Shown: positions 33,190 through 45,359 of the stretch, in pieces
How the letters are laid out: each line of letters opens with the position of its first letter
Position numbering within the stretch: position 1 is the stretch's first letter
Assembly (NCBI GenBank): GCA_030789695.1
Contig: CM061132.1
Span: forward strand, 157,400,817 to 157,464,816
Source: Scilla litardierei
Taxonomy: Eukaryota; Streptophyta; Magnoliopsida; Asparagales; Asparagaceae
DNA: 64,000 nt
Direction of reading: 5' to 3'
Program-made: the position numbers and the translations under genes
Notes under the pieces: generated by a model
Seen by the model: only the letters and a program-made list of their open reading frames with translations
What the model was told of the DNA's origin: nothing
The model's database searches: none

Positions 33190-33958
33190 ATCGGTACAGG
33201 GTTAGGTTTTTGGGACGAAAGGGGGGCGGAGATGGTTTTATTATGGGATTCCCCGAGCCCTAGGCGCGAAATGACTATAGTGTCCTTATGGTTTATCTGT
33301 AATACTTTAATGCATCAGGGCCTTGTTGGATATTCCATTCATGGGCCTAAAGTATGTGATACTTGATGGGCTCGTTGGGGCCGACGTTCTTTCTTTTTGG
33401 GCCTAAAGTATGTGTATTTAACTGAAAGTCTAGTTTTTTCTATTATACAATTCACGCACTTTGGTCCACGTTGCAGTTTTGTCCCTTGTGGCAGTTTTGT
33501 CCAAGTCATTTTTTTGGTTTTTGACTGAGATGCCACATGGGGGTTGCGTGTGGTTTTGGACTTGGGTTTGGTATGGGTTTTTTGCGATTTTTTTGCGTTT
33601 TAGTCCCTGCTTTTCCTCTTTTTGCACCCGACCCTCCTCACACACACACACACACCAACGCTTTTTTCACTTTGGCGACCGCTTCTCTCCGCATTTGCAC
33701 CCGGACGACGACTGCCTCCGTGTCCTCTGGGCACGGGTTATGACTAGCTTTTTGATAAATTGAAAAGTATTTAAAGCTTGCACTCTGGGCCTCGATCACT
33801 CGCCTCCCACGAAGAGTGGGGAAGGATACCAACCGAGCAAAGGCTACAAATTGGCACAATAAACCCCAGACGGACATGGTGCTATGGGATTGTAAGCCAT
33901 TGTACACTTGCCCTGGAATTTTGGTTTGGCTAAAATATCATAGATGAGGACTATATAC
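33190..33958. other. RPL29 upstream region, no further gene
   Basis: Short promoter-like sequence followed by unannotated DNA with a (CA)n microsatellite at 33638-33654. Small open frames on both strands look compositional. Confidence 0.5.
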
Positions 33959-34449
33959 TGTAGAAACTAAAGATCTAGATGTGTACAAACCGAATAACAC
34001 AGATCTAGATATATGTAACATGCGGAATCTTAAATCATTAACCTACTCGGATTTAGCGGAAGCGTACCTAAGTCCATCGCTAATAATCTGAAAGATCCTG
34101 ACGATAGCGCAACGGTCGATCTTCCAGGATAGCAGGAATCAACCGGTTGGAGAATCCCTTTAGCTTTCTCCCGGTTTCTCTCCTAGCGACGGGACGTAGA
34201 AAAGACGGCTCAACTTTGTTCGTGTATTCCGGGGATCATGACCGCTAATATTTATAGGCTAGCCTCCATAGCCCTAGGGTTTCCAACTCGGCCCATCAAC
34301 CTGTTTAATTCATTTGGCCCATTTAATTAATTAAAACCAGATCACTAATATATTGGGCTTAATACGACAGCGTAGCACTTATATAATTATTCACCGCATA
34401 TTAGCCCAATGTTGGATTAAGATCCAACTTAGTTGGATAAGTTCCAACA
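33959..34449 (-). repeat. Copia-3 3' LTR (491 bp)
   Basis: Plus-strand ends TGTAGAAACTAAAG and AAGTTCCAACA. The next bases (ATCTCCCACTTGGGC), reversed, give GCCCAAGTGGGAGAT, a polypurine tract. It contains repeated TTGGAT/ATCCAA inverted motifs near its right end. The left end is a best guess. Confidence 0.7.
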
Positions 34450-37008
34450 ATCTCCCACTTGGGCTATATGCTTAAACTTTATAATTATATTTCATAGTGC
34501 ATACAACCAAATAAGATCTTAACCTGATGCCATTTCTTTAATGAGTCAAAAACAATCCGGTCCATCAATTATATTAGCAAGGGATCAAAGAGATCTTCGC
34601 CGCAGCAATTGCAGCTCGACCCATCAGTGGTCACCGTGCTAATACAAAAGAATGACATGGATTATGAAGTGGATGTGTAGCATGGAAATTTCATGTAATG
34701 TGATCTAACATGTCTATTTCCAACTGATCCTCCTTAACCTTAGTGAGATCATAAACAAACCAAAATCGGAGTGAAGCCGAACTGAAACCAAAAACTTTAT
34801 TTCTGATCAGAAAATATCCTCAAGCTTAAGCTGGAGACTTAATTTTGTCTACAATATGAGCACCCAAAAGAACAAACTCCCACAAAACTGAATGTTCTTA
34901 ATGAAATGACATCCATATGCGTAGCTAGCTCATAAAAACCTTTTGGATGACATTTCCTTACTATAACGGATCCGTAATTACGTGGTTTGTTCCGATGTGC
35001 TCATTAGACAATTATACACTCCTATTAATCAACAATCTAGGAACTTGATCTCTGAATATCTAAACTTTGTCGAGTTCCTGTTGTTGCTGGAATATAAAAC
35101 TGCAGACTTCATTGTCACTAAATAAACTGTGTGGTGTTTCAACACCATCCCTAATTTGCAGCATAGTGACAAAATATGCAGACATATTTCATGATTTGGA
35201 TGTCACATAATATAATATGAAATCTAAAGCCATGTCAGAAGAGACTATATAAAAGGGACCATTTAGATCTCTTCTAGTAGATGGCGCCTAACATAGATTT
35301 TCATATATTCTTTGCATCCAATAAATGATCAGAGTCAGTATACCAAATGATCTCAAACCTTTTTGACTACTGATCCTTAAACATGTAACCCTTTTGTTCT
35401 CCATAAATACCGTAAGACGCATTTGGCTGCTGTCAAATGGTCAACTCCTGAACTTAACAATCTGCCCAACACATCTGTAATATATGTAATAACCAAATGC
35501 ATATAAAACTGAGCATACTTAAGACTCCCTATTAGTGAGATATAGGAAATCTTCTTAAGATTATTCTCAGGGCAATTTTGAGACTAAACTTGTCTCCCAC
35601 AGAACTTAGCATTCATTACCACATAGATATTATATAAATTACATGCTCCCACAGAACTTAGATAACATCATTAAATATCATCTCAAAACCGAACGAGGTG
35701 ATCACTTAATGAAATTTAATACATCAGTAACGATATTGAAATGCTCTACTAATGCCATTATAAACCTTATAGAGTCTTTCATGAAAACTGAATAAAAGAC
35801 TCTTTACAATTAATGCATTCTTTTCCGTATAAAGTCTCTGAGTGATACGCTTTAAAACTTTTCTTAATACCATTTTGAATTCCTTTTGATTATAAAAAGA
35901 CTATTTACAATCAATAGGGTTCAAAACCTTATGGTAATGAGAAAAGATTTTAAGTATCATTAAAAGACTTTCTTAATTAATGCATTAATCCATTTTAGAG
36001 AAGTAGAACTTTTATGACTTGATGTAAGTCGAACTTTCATCATATTAATGTCAACAGTGAGTTTGTCATCTCTTTAATGGATTTCCTGAATGGCAATTAG
36101 TGCTTTGAGGGTGCTAGAGTTTGTCCTTATGAACAATTTCCCAAATAGGAGAAATTGCAACATTATCTTGAATTTAATGTGTCTTGAACAATGTCAGGAA
36201 TACCATCCTGAACAATGCCAACAACACCTGTGAGATTAATCTTCTTCAAGAATAATGTCATTAACCAAACCAAACTTTCCCCCTCAAACTCAGTATACTC
36301 AAATAGGTGTGCATTTCCTAATTCGTAAACTAACTTAATAGTGGGATTATGTAAAGTCATACAAAATAATATCAACTTTAAAACCATTCAACAAAATTAG
36401 AAAATCATTAGCATTATGTCCTATTACTTTATTAGGCTTATAAAGCCTTACCTAAGTTGGACATCTTCAAACATGCAAATGATTCATTTGTTGAAACTTT
36501 ATTAAGGATATAAGCTGCAATCAAAATATAACTGAGTTCTAAACTGTTAATTCTTTCATTACAACACATGTACTTTAATGCAGGAATTCTATAAATGAAG
36601 CAACAGTTCCAAATAAATGAAGATTATAATGATCTTTTAAAGAACTATAATAAACTAATTTTGAATTAAGAGACAACCAAATTTTCCATTCATAATTGAA
36701 CACTTATAACCAAATTTGTTCAAAATAGAAATGGAAATCCAAATTCCGTTAAGAACGGTTCATAATAGTCTCATAAAATTCAAATACAATCTAGCATTTA
36801 AAAGAAATAATCTAAATTTAATGTGCCTCTACTTGAACCATCCTGCCATTGCCCATATCGATGTATCTTTCACCATCATTTGGCTCTTAGCATCTTAGGC
36901 AATCCTGCATAGACACAATGATGTGAATGGTTATACCAAAACTTTCCATCACGTGCTTATAAGTACCAAAGGTTGCATGAAAAGAAATTAACTTAGAATC
37001 AAACCGAA
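34450..37008 (-). pseudogene. Copia-3 degenerate pol
   Basis: Frames are broken throughout. Around 35400-35560 the minus strand still reads IGSLKYAQ and DHLTAAKCVLRYL, the copia RNase H neighbourhood. Nothing else is alignable by eye. Confidence 0.6.
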
Positions 37009-37826
37009 TTAAAGAAACATACCCTTTTTAGCACGCCAAGCGTGATAATTTGAGCAATTCTTCTTTACATGCCCTTCAGCTCCACAAAAGAAACAACCAT
37101 GACCTTCTGAACTTTTCAGTTCCCTTCGTCGTTTCTTTTGAGAAGCTGTATCTGCAGCTTCAGTATCCTTCTTCCTTTTGTTGAAGGTGGATGTCAGGAG
37201 AGGGCTTTCTGTCATTTCTTGCTCAAGCCTTTCATCTTCCTTTACACAGTTTGAGATGAGCTCATCTAGAGACCAAGTCTCATCCTTCAGATTGTAGCTC
37301 ATCTTAAACTGGTCAAACTGAGATGGAAGAGATATCAAAACAAAATGCACTAGCAGAGCCTCATAGAGGTCTAGCTCAAGTGCTTTCAACCTTGAAGCAA
37401 TGTTAGACATCTTCATTATATGCTCCCTGATGTTTCCTTTACCTTCATATTTCATTGAAGATATGTTTGTCAAGAGTGTACTAATTTCACTCTTTTCATT
37501 CTTGACAAACTTCTTTTCAAGCTCAATAATGAACCATTTAGCTGTGGAAATTTTCTCTGAAATAGAGCCCCTGAGATATTCTGGAATGGCATTCCTCACT
37601 AGCATTAGGCACATGCGATTTGATCTCTTCCACTCTTCCAACTCCCTCTTTTCATCAGAGGTACTCTCATCGGTGAGTGGTGGAGGACAATGAGTCCTCA
37701 ATGCCAGATCAAGATCCATGACTCCGAGGATTATCAAAAGATTCTCCTTCCATGCCTTGAAGTTAGTGCCATTAAGGACTGGAATTGATTTTAGGTTGGC
37801 AGAAAAATTTTCAGGAATATCAGCTG
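37009..37826 (-). pseudogene. Copia-3 gag
   Basis: The frame reads through SIPVLNGTNFKAWKENLLII (about 37735-37790) into LGVMDLDLALR. It continues as a UBN2-type gag with TAKWFIIELEKKF, LISLPSQFDQFKMSYN and a CX2CX4HX4C knuckle CFFCGAEGHVKKNC near its end. This gag type, with the N-F/Y-x-x-W-K and L-x-x-x-D-L-A-L signatures, is common among plant copia elements. The 5' end of the reading frame is not clear. The segment upstream of 37826 contains a CTTTTCAG stretch and no obvious start codon close by. It stops at 37009 before any protease. Confidence 0.75.
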
Positions 37827-38199
37827 AAAAGAGAACAAGTAAACAATTTTAACATGTTCATATGAGTATTAAACAAAACAACACCAAATTCAAATTAATG
37901 CTATTTTCTCATCTCAAGACATCCCCCACTAGACCAATATTTATCTTTGGATAATCTATTGACTAGTCACTGACATCTTGTTGTAGCAATCAGACAATGA
38001 CAATAATAACATGCCAAAAATAAAACTTCCTTTGGGCCGAATTAAATTTGCATGCATTGAACTCACTAATCATCACCTTGTCTATTGCCACATGTGCACA
38101 TGAAATGGTATAGAACGGTAATCTTCTTTTGGGCCGATTTAGCATTCTTATGCAAATCACGGGCACATTAGATTCTTTTTATATTCATGAAATGAAATA

Positions 38200-39800
38200 A
38201 TGCAAATCAACAGAGCTCACTTTGGCGAGGTGATGATTGCACGAAATCTTTTCAAAAATATATACCTTTGCAAAATTTGAATCTAAGTCGCAATTTAATA
38301 CATGAATATACTTTAAGTGGAGATATTCAAGTCCACTTTTCTTCAAAATCAAATTTAAGGCGACCAAAATTTTCATACAAAAGTATGTATTCAACTTGTT
38401 ATATTTCGAGATTAGAACTGATCTTCACAAGAAAACCCACTTTGGTGAGTTGATGATCCAATCATTCTATATTCGAAATATATAATTAATTGTGCCAAAA
38501 ATTGAAATTGAAACTAAACCGAATTTAACCAAAAAAAATGATTACACCAAGTGGAAATATATATAAGAACCTTTTATTCCACCCTTCTAATCATTTATAC
38601 TGAGTTAAATAAAATCCATAACTTCAACACAAATTTTCTTCTTAAAAAGAGGTATATATGTGTACTAATGTGTATCTGAACATACATATAAAGTTATATA
38701 TATAAATACACACCCTATCCCATTTCATATATAACTTTAAAATGTGTCAAATTTCCTTAATGCCATTTGCTTGATGGTTAGTGCACAAAAAATTCTTTAA
38801 AGCCTTTTAAACTTATTCTTGAGGAGAAATATATATTAAACCTTTTTATTTGCTCCCGAAGAAAATACTTGAATTTTGTGTTTTAATTTAAATCTAAATT
38901 TAGGCAAACTGAATTTTCATACCAAGGTATGAAGTCAACTTGTTATATACCGAAGTATATATATATATGGTTTTAAGCCTTAAACTTAGAATTTAAATTT
39001 ATTTTGCACAATTAACACAAAATGTTATCTTTGAGGAGAAATATACATTTAAGCGTCTTATTTCCTCCTTCATCCCAAATTAAATTCAATATCGGGCAAC
39101 CTATCATACAAAAGTATGTATTTAACCGTTTATGTTACGAAATAATAATAATTTAACAGTAAAGCCCACTTTGGTGGGATCCCGTAATAATTAAAATTAT
39201 TTTGAAACATATAATTTAATGCGCCCAAAAATTGAATTTAAATGAAACTGAACTTAAATGTAAATATACAGGAAAGCCTTTTATTTACTCCTTCGATCCG
39301 TTTTAAAATTCATCCAGACAACTGACTGATCATACTGAGTGTGTATTTTAATCCGTTTACATTCCGAAATAATAACAATTTTAATAGTGGAATCCACTTT
39401 GGTGGAATTTCACAAAAATTAGAGTTATTTCGAAATGTATATTTAACTGAAACTTTGCCTAAAGAATTAAAAATCGGAATGAACTTAATTTAACACACAA
39501 AATTTGGCCTAAAGGAAATATATATACACAACCATTTATTTCCCATTTCACGAATTTAAATTCAAAACTTTAGGCGATAAATTTTTCATGCCAAGCATGT
39601 ACGTAGCCTTTTATATATATCGAAATAAAATTAATTGCCACGATGGAGCCCACTTTGGTGGGTTGTCCTTTTAAATAAAATTATTTCGAGATATATATAT
39701 AATTAATTACGCCTAAAATTGAATTAAAATGTGAATTTTAACACAAAAAGTACACTTAATGGAAATATACAAATTGCCCTTTTATTTCCTCCCTAACTTT
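38200..39800 (-). repeat. Copia-3 leader: diverged hairpin tandem repeats (~210-270 bp)
   Basis: Five to six diverged units. Recurring elements are CCCACTTTGGTGGG (about 38215, 38437, 39163, 39387, 39647), CATAC..GTATG (about 38372, 38918, 39109, 39331, 39588), and GGAAATATA..CCTTTTATTTCC (about 38554, 38825, 39035, 39262, 39513, 39759). Each is self-complementary. No protein is encoded. Confidence 0.85.
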
Positions 39801-40084
39801 GTGTTAAAAACATCCCAAGATAGGCCCAAATTTGTGTCCAAATGACCCAAAAATTGGGTCCAAAATTAGCCATGTGCCCAAAAAAAACTGTTTTGCAATA
39901 AGCCCAAAAAAAGGCTAAAAACTGTTTTGCAATAATAGGCCCAAAAACACCCAAACAATGCCCAAAACAGGCCCGGCCCAATCCTCCCCAAAAAAGGTTT
40001 TTTTAGGGTTAGGGTTTCTGTAAGGGGGGCGGCGGCCGCCGCCACCGCCGTCCCAGTAGGACGCCGTAAGGGGGGACGTGAGCC

Positions 40085-40584
40085 NNNNNNNNNNNNNNNN
40101 NNNNNNNNNNNNNNNNNNNNNNNNNNNNNNNNNNNNNNNNNNNNNNNNNNNNNNNNNNNNNNNNNNNNNNNNNNNNNNNNNNNNNNNNNNNNNNNNNNNN
40201 NNNNNNNNNNNNNNNNNNNNNNNNNNNNNNNNNNNNNNNNNNNNNNNNNNNNNNNNNNNNNNNNNNNNNNNNNNNNNNNNNNNNNNNNNNNNNNNNNNNN
40301 NNNNNNNNNNNNNNNNNNNNNNNNNNNNNNNNNNNNNNNNNNNNNNNNNNNNNNNNNNNNNNNNNNNNNNNNNNNNNNNNNNNNNNNNNNNNNNNNNNNN
40401 NNNNNNNNNNNNNNNNNNNNNNNNNNNNNNNNNNNNNNNNNNNNNNNNNNNNNNNNNNNNNNNNNNNNNNNNNNNNNNNNNNNNNNNNNNNNNNNNNNNN
40501 NNNNNNNNNNNNNNNNNNNNNNNNNNNNNNNNNNNNNNNNNNNNNNNNNNNNNNNNNNNNNNNNNNNNNNNNNNNNNNNNNNNN
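40085..40584. other. Assembly gap (500 N)
   Basis: Exactly 500 N between the GC-rich leader of copia-3 and the integrase of copia-2. The missing RT, RNase H and 3' LTR of copia-2 must lie here, so the real distance is probably several kilobases. Confidence 0.97.
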
Positions 40585-41325
40585 TGCATTTCCTAAGGAA
40601 GCAACTCTAGTTGGCCCAAATAAATCTAGATGTAATAGCTCTAGTGGCCGTTTCGTAGAAATGCTTTTCTTAGGTTTAAATGAAGATTTAGTAAGCTTGC
40701 CGCGTTGACAACAATCACAAAAACTTTTCTTTTCAAAAACAAGCTTCGGAAAACCTTTAATAGAATTTAATTTTGAAAGCTTATATAGTGTTCCAAAGTT
40801 CACATGTCCAAAGCGTCGATGCCATAAGTGTTGTTCACTTGTGTTGGCAACGAGACATTGTTCATATGACTTAGGAAGATCCAAAATATAAATGTCTTTA
40901 TGACGAGTTCCGGAAAATAATAATTTATCATTATCTTTTCTTAAAATATGACACAATCCTTTCGCAAAACTAACTTTGTAACCTTTGTCACAAAGTTGGC
41001 TTATTGAAATAAGATTATGATTTAAACCATTAACAAGATATACATCACTAATTAAGGGTTTAGATGGGTTACCCACTTTACCAACACCTATGATGGTTCC
41101 GCTCTCGTTGCCTCCAAATACGACGCGGTTTCCATTCGCAATGGGAACCGCTCCGGAGAGCAATCGAGCGTCACCCGTCATGTGTTTGGAACACCCGCTA
41201 TCGAGTATCCAATTCCCTTTGGAGCTAAGTTTAAATTTGTTGCTCCTTTTCTTTTTCTTTTCCTTAAGTACCTAAAGATAGAAACTTTCATATCATGGTA
41301 CCCAAGGTCATTGGGTCCTCAAAGG
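40585..41325 (-). pseudogene. Copia-2 protease and integrase N-terminal part
   Basis: The minus strand contains GNWILDSGCSKHMTG (protease active site DSG, about 41180-41220), a GAG-pre-integrase region with LVNGLNHNLISISQLCDKGY and LWHRRFGHVNFGTL, and the start of integrase core as LHLDLFGPTRVASLGNA at the gap edge. The frame is open from 41181. The segment between 41279 and 41326 has several stops and frame changes. Confidence 0.85.
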
Positions 41326-42123
41326 TTAGACCTTTGGAAGCCAAGTCCAATTGGACTTAGACTTCCCCACATAATTTCTACTACGCACAACATCCGAAAA
41401 ATAAGCATTCATATATACTTGTTTTTCTTCCATGCTTGTGTCCTTTGGGCTCCAAATAGTGAAAATTTTGGGAGCCATCATCCTATTGGGTGCATGCATG
41501 CGTTGTTGGTTTCTACGTGATGCATGACGTGGATAGGCATACGGAACATGATGGAATGGTGTATGACGAGAATTATTCATACGATGAGGTGGGTGAACAT
41601 ATGCATGTGTGGGAACACGTGCGTGAGGGTGTCTCACATGGTGTGCACGTGCCCGTGAACGTGTAGCATAGAAATCATCATATGTGTGAGATGGTGGAGT
41701 AGGACGTGTGTTCCTACGTGGCATGGTATTTGTGTACATATAAGCATGCCCCTTCTTTGGAGGTCCACCCAAAGTGGGTTTCTTTCCAAAAGAGGGTGTG
41801 GACGAGGTGGAATCACCATTGGTAGATGAACTACCAATAGAGTGTTTGCTACCACTCGTAGAGTCACCGGAAGTTGGCCTAACAAAAGTAGTGGCCGCTT
41901 TGGATGGACATCCCATCGTATACCCCAAACCAATGTGGTGATTGGCCGGAAGTAAGTCACTTAGGATTTTATCCAAATGGTCCTTACCCTTATTGAATCT
42001 ATTGATTCGGCCTAATGTGTTCTCATATTTCTCTTTGAGAGAACACATAGAAGTATCTAATGTGGATACTTGCGATGTGAGCACATAAACACGAGATTTA
42101 AGATTCTCGTTCTCAATACTCAA
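41326..42123 (-). pseudogene. Copia-2 gag-pol linker region
   Basis: Open frame of 265 codons. It starts with a coiled-coil-like stretch (SIENENLKSRVYVLTSQVST), then Ser/Thr/Gly-rich and His/Arg-rich low-complexity sequence, and ends NWTWLPKV, equivalent to the W-V-P-K segment before protease in copia-1. Its position matches the extended Gag region of Sireviruses. Confidence 0.7.
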
Positions 42124-42341
42124 AGTCGAGTTTTGAGAAGAGAAGTTAAATCCGCTATCCTATGTTCTTCCAGATCATCAATGCTAACATGTTCAAGTTT
42201 AGATTTGAGATAAACAATCTCATTTCTTAACTCTTCAACCACGGTGTCGTTGTTGGTGATGATAGTCTTAGGCGAGGTTTGAATGCTAGCTAGGTCATCT
42301 TTTACTTTAGTATATCGATTTACTAATTTTGTGTATTTAGA

Positions 42342-42797
42342 CTATAAATGAGAGTTAGCATCCCTAAGATCATCCATAGTTACCTCATCACCTTCGTCGT
42401 CGTTATCATCGGAGGAGGAAGATCCTTGATCATGCTCCTCTCTTGCCATGAAGCACATGTGCGCTTGCTCCACTTTCTCATCATCCGACTCTTCGCTTGA
42501 GGAATCCTCGGAGTCGGTGAATGTTGCTCCGACAAGTCTCTTTTTGTACCCCTTTTTGTACTTCTTTGACTTGTCGAACTTCGGCGCCTTCCACTTCTCC
42601 TTTTGCTTGTTTTGAGGACAATCCGCTTTGATGTGTCCTGGCTTATTGCACTTGGAACACAAAGGAGAGGAAGAGGCGTTAGAAAAACCAAATTTAGCTT
42701 TGTTCTTATAGTTACCTTTTTCGGAAGAAACGGTTGAACTTCTTGGCCATGAGAGCCATGGACTCCAAGTCCAACTCGTTTTCCGATTCTTCATCAT
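42342..42797 (-). pseudogene. Copia-2 gag zinc-knuckle part (frameshifted)
   Basis: Contains CSKCNKPGHIKADC (CX2CX4HX4C), a Lys-rich linker and a long Asp/Glu/Ser tract. It overlaps the preceding gag segment in another frame, so an indel near 42712-42790 separates them. Confidence 0.8.
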
Positions 42798-43581
42798 CGG
42801 TTGATGTGGATTTAGATGGAGCGGCTTTGAAAGCTATAGCCTTCTTCTTTGGCTCGTCTTGCTTTAGGTAGGATTTCATCTTTTCTTGCAATTTAAGCTT
42901 GCTATCCTTGCGTACCTCGTATGACATTAAGGTACCCATTAGTTGAACTACGGTATATTTGTTCATGTCATTACCTTCCTCGATGGCGAAGGTACGTTTT
43001 TCCCAAGAAGAGGGAAGTCCTTCAATAAGCTTTGAGCACTTCTCCTTTTGAGTGTAGGACTTGCCGAGGGCCTCTAACTCGTTTATTATGTCAACGAAGC
43101 GAGCGTAATATTCTTTCATCTTCTCGCCCTGTTGCATATGAAACATTTCGTAATCTTTGTTTACGACTACGAGTTTAGAGTCTCTTACCCTACTCGTCCC
43201 TTCATGAAGAATGAGGAGGGAGTTCCAAATTTGATATGCACTCTTACATGTGCATATCTTATTGAAGTCCTCGGGCTCCAATGCGCATTGCAAGGCGTTC
43301 ATTGCCTTGGCATTGCTTACCTCTGCGGCGACCTCCGCGGTAGTCCATTTCTCAAAGTCTTCTTCTTCGGGTTCAATGTATTCCTTCATTGTGGTTCTCC
43401 ATAAAGACGCACTCCGGAGGAAGGTTTCCATCCGGCATTTCCAGTACCCGTAGTTGGTACCGTTGAAGAATGGAGGCCTCGTAGAGGAATGTCCTTCCAT
43501 CACCGAAGATGCTCCTTCACGGTTTCTGAAGGTGTCATAGTTGGAAGGTGGACGCACGGTCTTGTTGTCGTTGGAAAACAT
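42712..43581 (-). pseudogene. Copia-2 gag, N-terminal part
   Basis: 289 codons from ATG 43579-43581, just inside the PBS. The UBN2 gag signature STRPPFFNGTNYGYWKCRM is followed by MNALQCALEPEDFNKIC, YEMFHMQQGEKMKEYYARF and a Lys-rich tail. The domain aligns motif for motif with copia-1 gag, so the two elements are related but distinct. It ends at a stop created by the frameshift before the zinc knuckle. Confidence 0.88.
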
Positions 43582-43593
43582 AGCTAAGTATCT

Positions 43594-43606
43594 GGGTCTG
43601 ATACCA
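43594..43606 (-). other. Copia-2 primer binding site
   Basis: The minus strand reads TGGTATCAGACCC, a tRNA-iMet type PBS, two bases from the LTR end at 43609. Confidence 0.88.
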
Positions 43607-43608
43607 AA

Positions 43609-45359
43609 TGTAATGCCCTACCAGCTACTGCACAAGTACTAGAGGGGGGGTGAATAGTACTTAAAAATAATAAGGAGTATAATTCCAAATTAAATTGCAA
43701 ACAACTACCAAATCAATTTGCGGAAGCTTAAATTGAATGACAACACAAAATTAACAATGCTAACAAACGATGTTAATGGGTTCGGAAACACCCAAGTCTC
43801 CCCGACTTGTTCCCGGTGATCCTACGTCCCAACCACCCGGATCCCCTCCGGATACTTGAGTTAGAAACCCTAACTCAAGATTTCCACTATGAATATCTTG
43901 TGAAAAACCTTCACAAGATCAAATCATACATGCAAAAGCAATAGTGAATCCCACAACCCGGGATCACAACCTTCTCTCACAACCGAGAGAATCAACAAGC
44001 AATATAAATGAGTTATATTGAAATAAGCAAACTTACCACAAAATCATATACCTTGAGTTTTTCTTACCCAATAGGTGAAATGGAGGATTTGAGGAAGATG
44101 AAGTCACCAAGACCTAGCACCAAGGAAATGACCAGCAATCGGTGCCTAGGAATGATTTGGAGACTTGGATCAAGCAATAGCTTGAAGAGCTCACCAAGAA
44201 CAAGCTTCTCTCTAGATGGATTCTAGATCTAGAAATGAGAGAGAATGGGTTTCTTGTGAGGAAGAGAGCTTTTGATTTGAGTGAGAATAGCTATCTCTTT
44301 TGATCTCAATGAATCTCTGAATGGAAGCTCTAACCTAGATAGAAATGACCTAGATTCGTATTTATAGGGTCCCATAAAAACAACTTAGGTCATTCTCCAA
44401 CGAATAGAAATCTGTGAGAATTAGTCGGTCAAAGAACAATCACTGACCGACTAGTTCATCAACTAGTCGGTCAGACAAACAGCATGAACCGACTAAGTGA
44501 AGATCTGAGAAGAGATAGAATTTCAGACCTAGAAATCTAGTCGGTCCAAGAAGACTTTCTGACCGACTAGTTTCACAACTAGTCGGTCAGTCAATGAACG
44601 TAGACCGACTAAGAGGCAAAATGAAATAGTCTGAACACAAGTTGACTTAGTCGGTCCAAGAACAAAAGTTGACCGACTAGATTGTCAACTAGTCGGTCAC
44701 CAAACGTTCTTAGACCGACTAACGATAAACAGTAGCTTAGGAGAAATTTAGCATGAACAGTAAGTCACAACTAGTCGGTCAAAGAAGCATCACTGACCGA
44801 CTAGTTCACAAACTAGTCGGTCGGTGAGTCAACGTAGACCGACTAACTGTAAACAGTAAAGTCCAAGAAATTAAGGAATCAAACTAGTCGGTCCAAGAAG
44901 AGTTGCCGACCGACTAGATCACCATCTAGTCGGTCAGTACTTGTTCTTGTACCAACTAACATGCACAATAAAGTCCGAATCGAAGCGCGATGCTTCGAGG
45001 AAGTTAGAATGAACTTGTGCAAGGATCCTAGAGCTACGAAATGAGCGTAATGAAGATAGAAACGTAAGATATACTCAAGGCTTAACATTCTATAAATCGA
45101 ATCTAAAAGACTATAAATAAAACCTTAATAAACGGTCTTCGAGAGCTTCGATTGATTCTTCATAACTTCCAAAACGGCGCAAGAGCTTCAACGAAGCTTT
45201 AGGCATGAATACGAGCTTTGGGAAGTGTTGAGATGTCGCTTTGAATGTTCTCGTGAAATTGGCGACGATCTCCAATACTGCGCTCACAAATTGTTAGTTC
45301 ATGGATTATTTATGTTTGCTCATCATCAAAACCAAATCCGGGGAGTCCAATATTCAACA
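43609..45359 (-). repeat. Copia-2 5' LTR (1751 bp)
   Basis: Plus-strand ends TGTAATGCCCTACC and CCAATATTCAACA. It shares the TAGAGGGGGGGTGAATAGT block near its 3' end with LTR A and has TTTTGATGATGAGCA near its 5' end, both common to Sirevirus-like LTRs here. Confidence 0.88.
44420..44960. repeat. Dyad array, five units (copia-2 LTR)
   Basis: Units start near 44420, 44536, 44646, 44770 and 44883, each with the four half-sites TAGTCGGTC / GACCGACTAG / CTAGTCGGTC / AGACCGACTAA. The third unit includes CGTTCTTAGACCGACTAACG followed by ATAAACAGTA, as in G1. Confidence 0.95.

Larger units (their letters stand above)
33959..40084 (-). mobile_element. Copia-3: decayed Ty1/copia element, 5' LTR lost in the gap
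   Basis: A 3' LTR (33959-34449) is followed on the minus strand by a polypurine tract, remnants of pol with RNase H similarity at about 35400-35560, a readable gag at 37009-37826, and a long repeat-rich leader to about 40084, where the assembly gap begins. Integrase and most of RT are missing or unrecognisable, so about half the coding region has been lost. The 5' LTR is not visible. The target duplication is therefore unknown. Confidence 0.75.
40585..45359 (-). mobile_element. Copia-2: Sirevirus-like copia element, 3' half lost in gap
   Basis: On the minus strand: 5' LTR 45359-43609, PBS, gag from 43581, zinc knuckle region, a serine/histidine-rich region, protease (about 41200), and integrase up to the gap. 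Gag frames are broken at about 42712, 42342 and 41326. It is inserted in a gypsy LTR (45360-46202). Its LTR carries five copies of the AGTCGGTC dyad unit that also fills the G1 LTR. Confidence 0.85.

Noticed and set aside
33430..33907. Possible gene downstream of copia-3
   Set aside because: Short overlapping frames on both strands around a CA microsatellite, with no splice-consistent exons.
40009..41181. 390-codon open frame running through the second N gap
   Set aside because: The part left of the gap (VPPYGVLLGRRWRRP...) is unrelated GC-rich leader sequence. Only the portion from 40585 is copia-2 pol.
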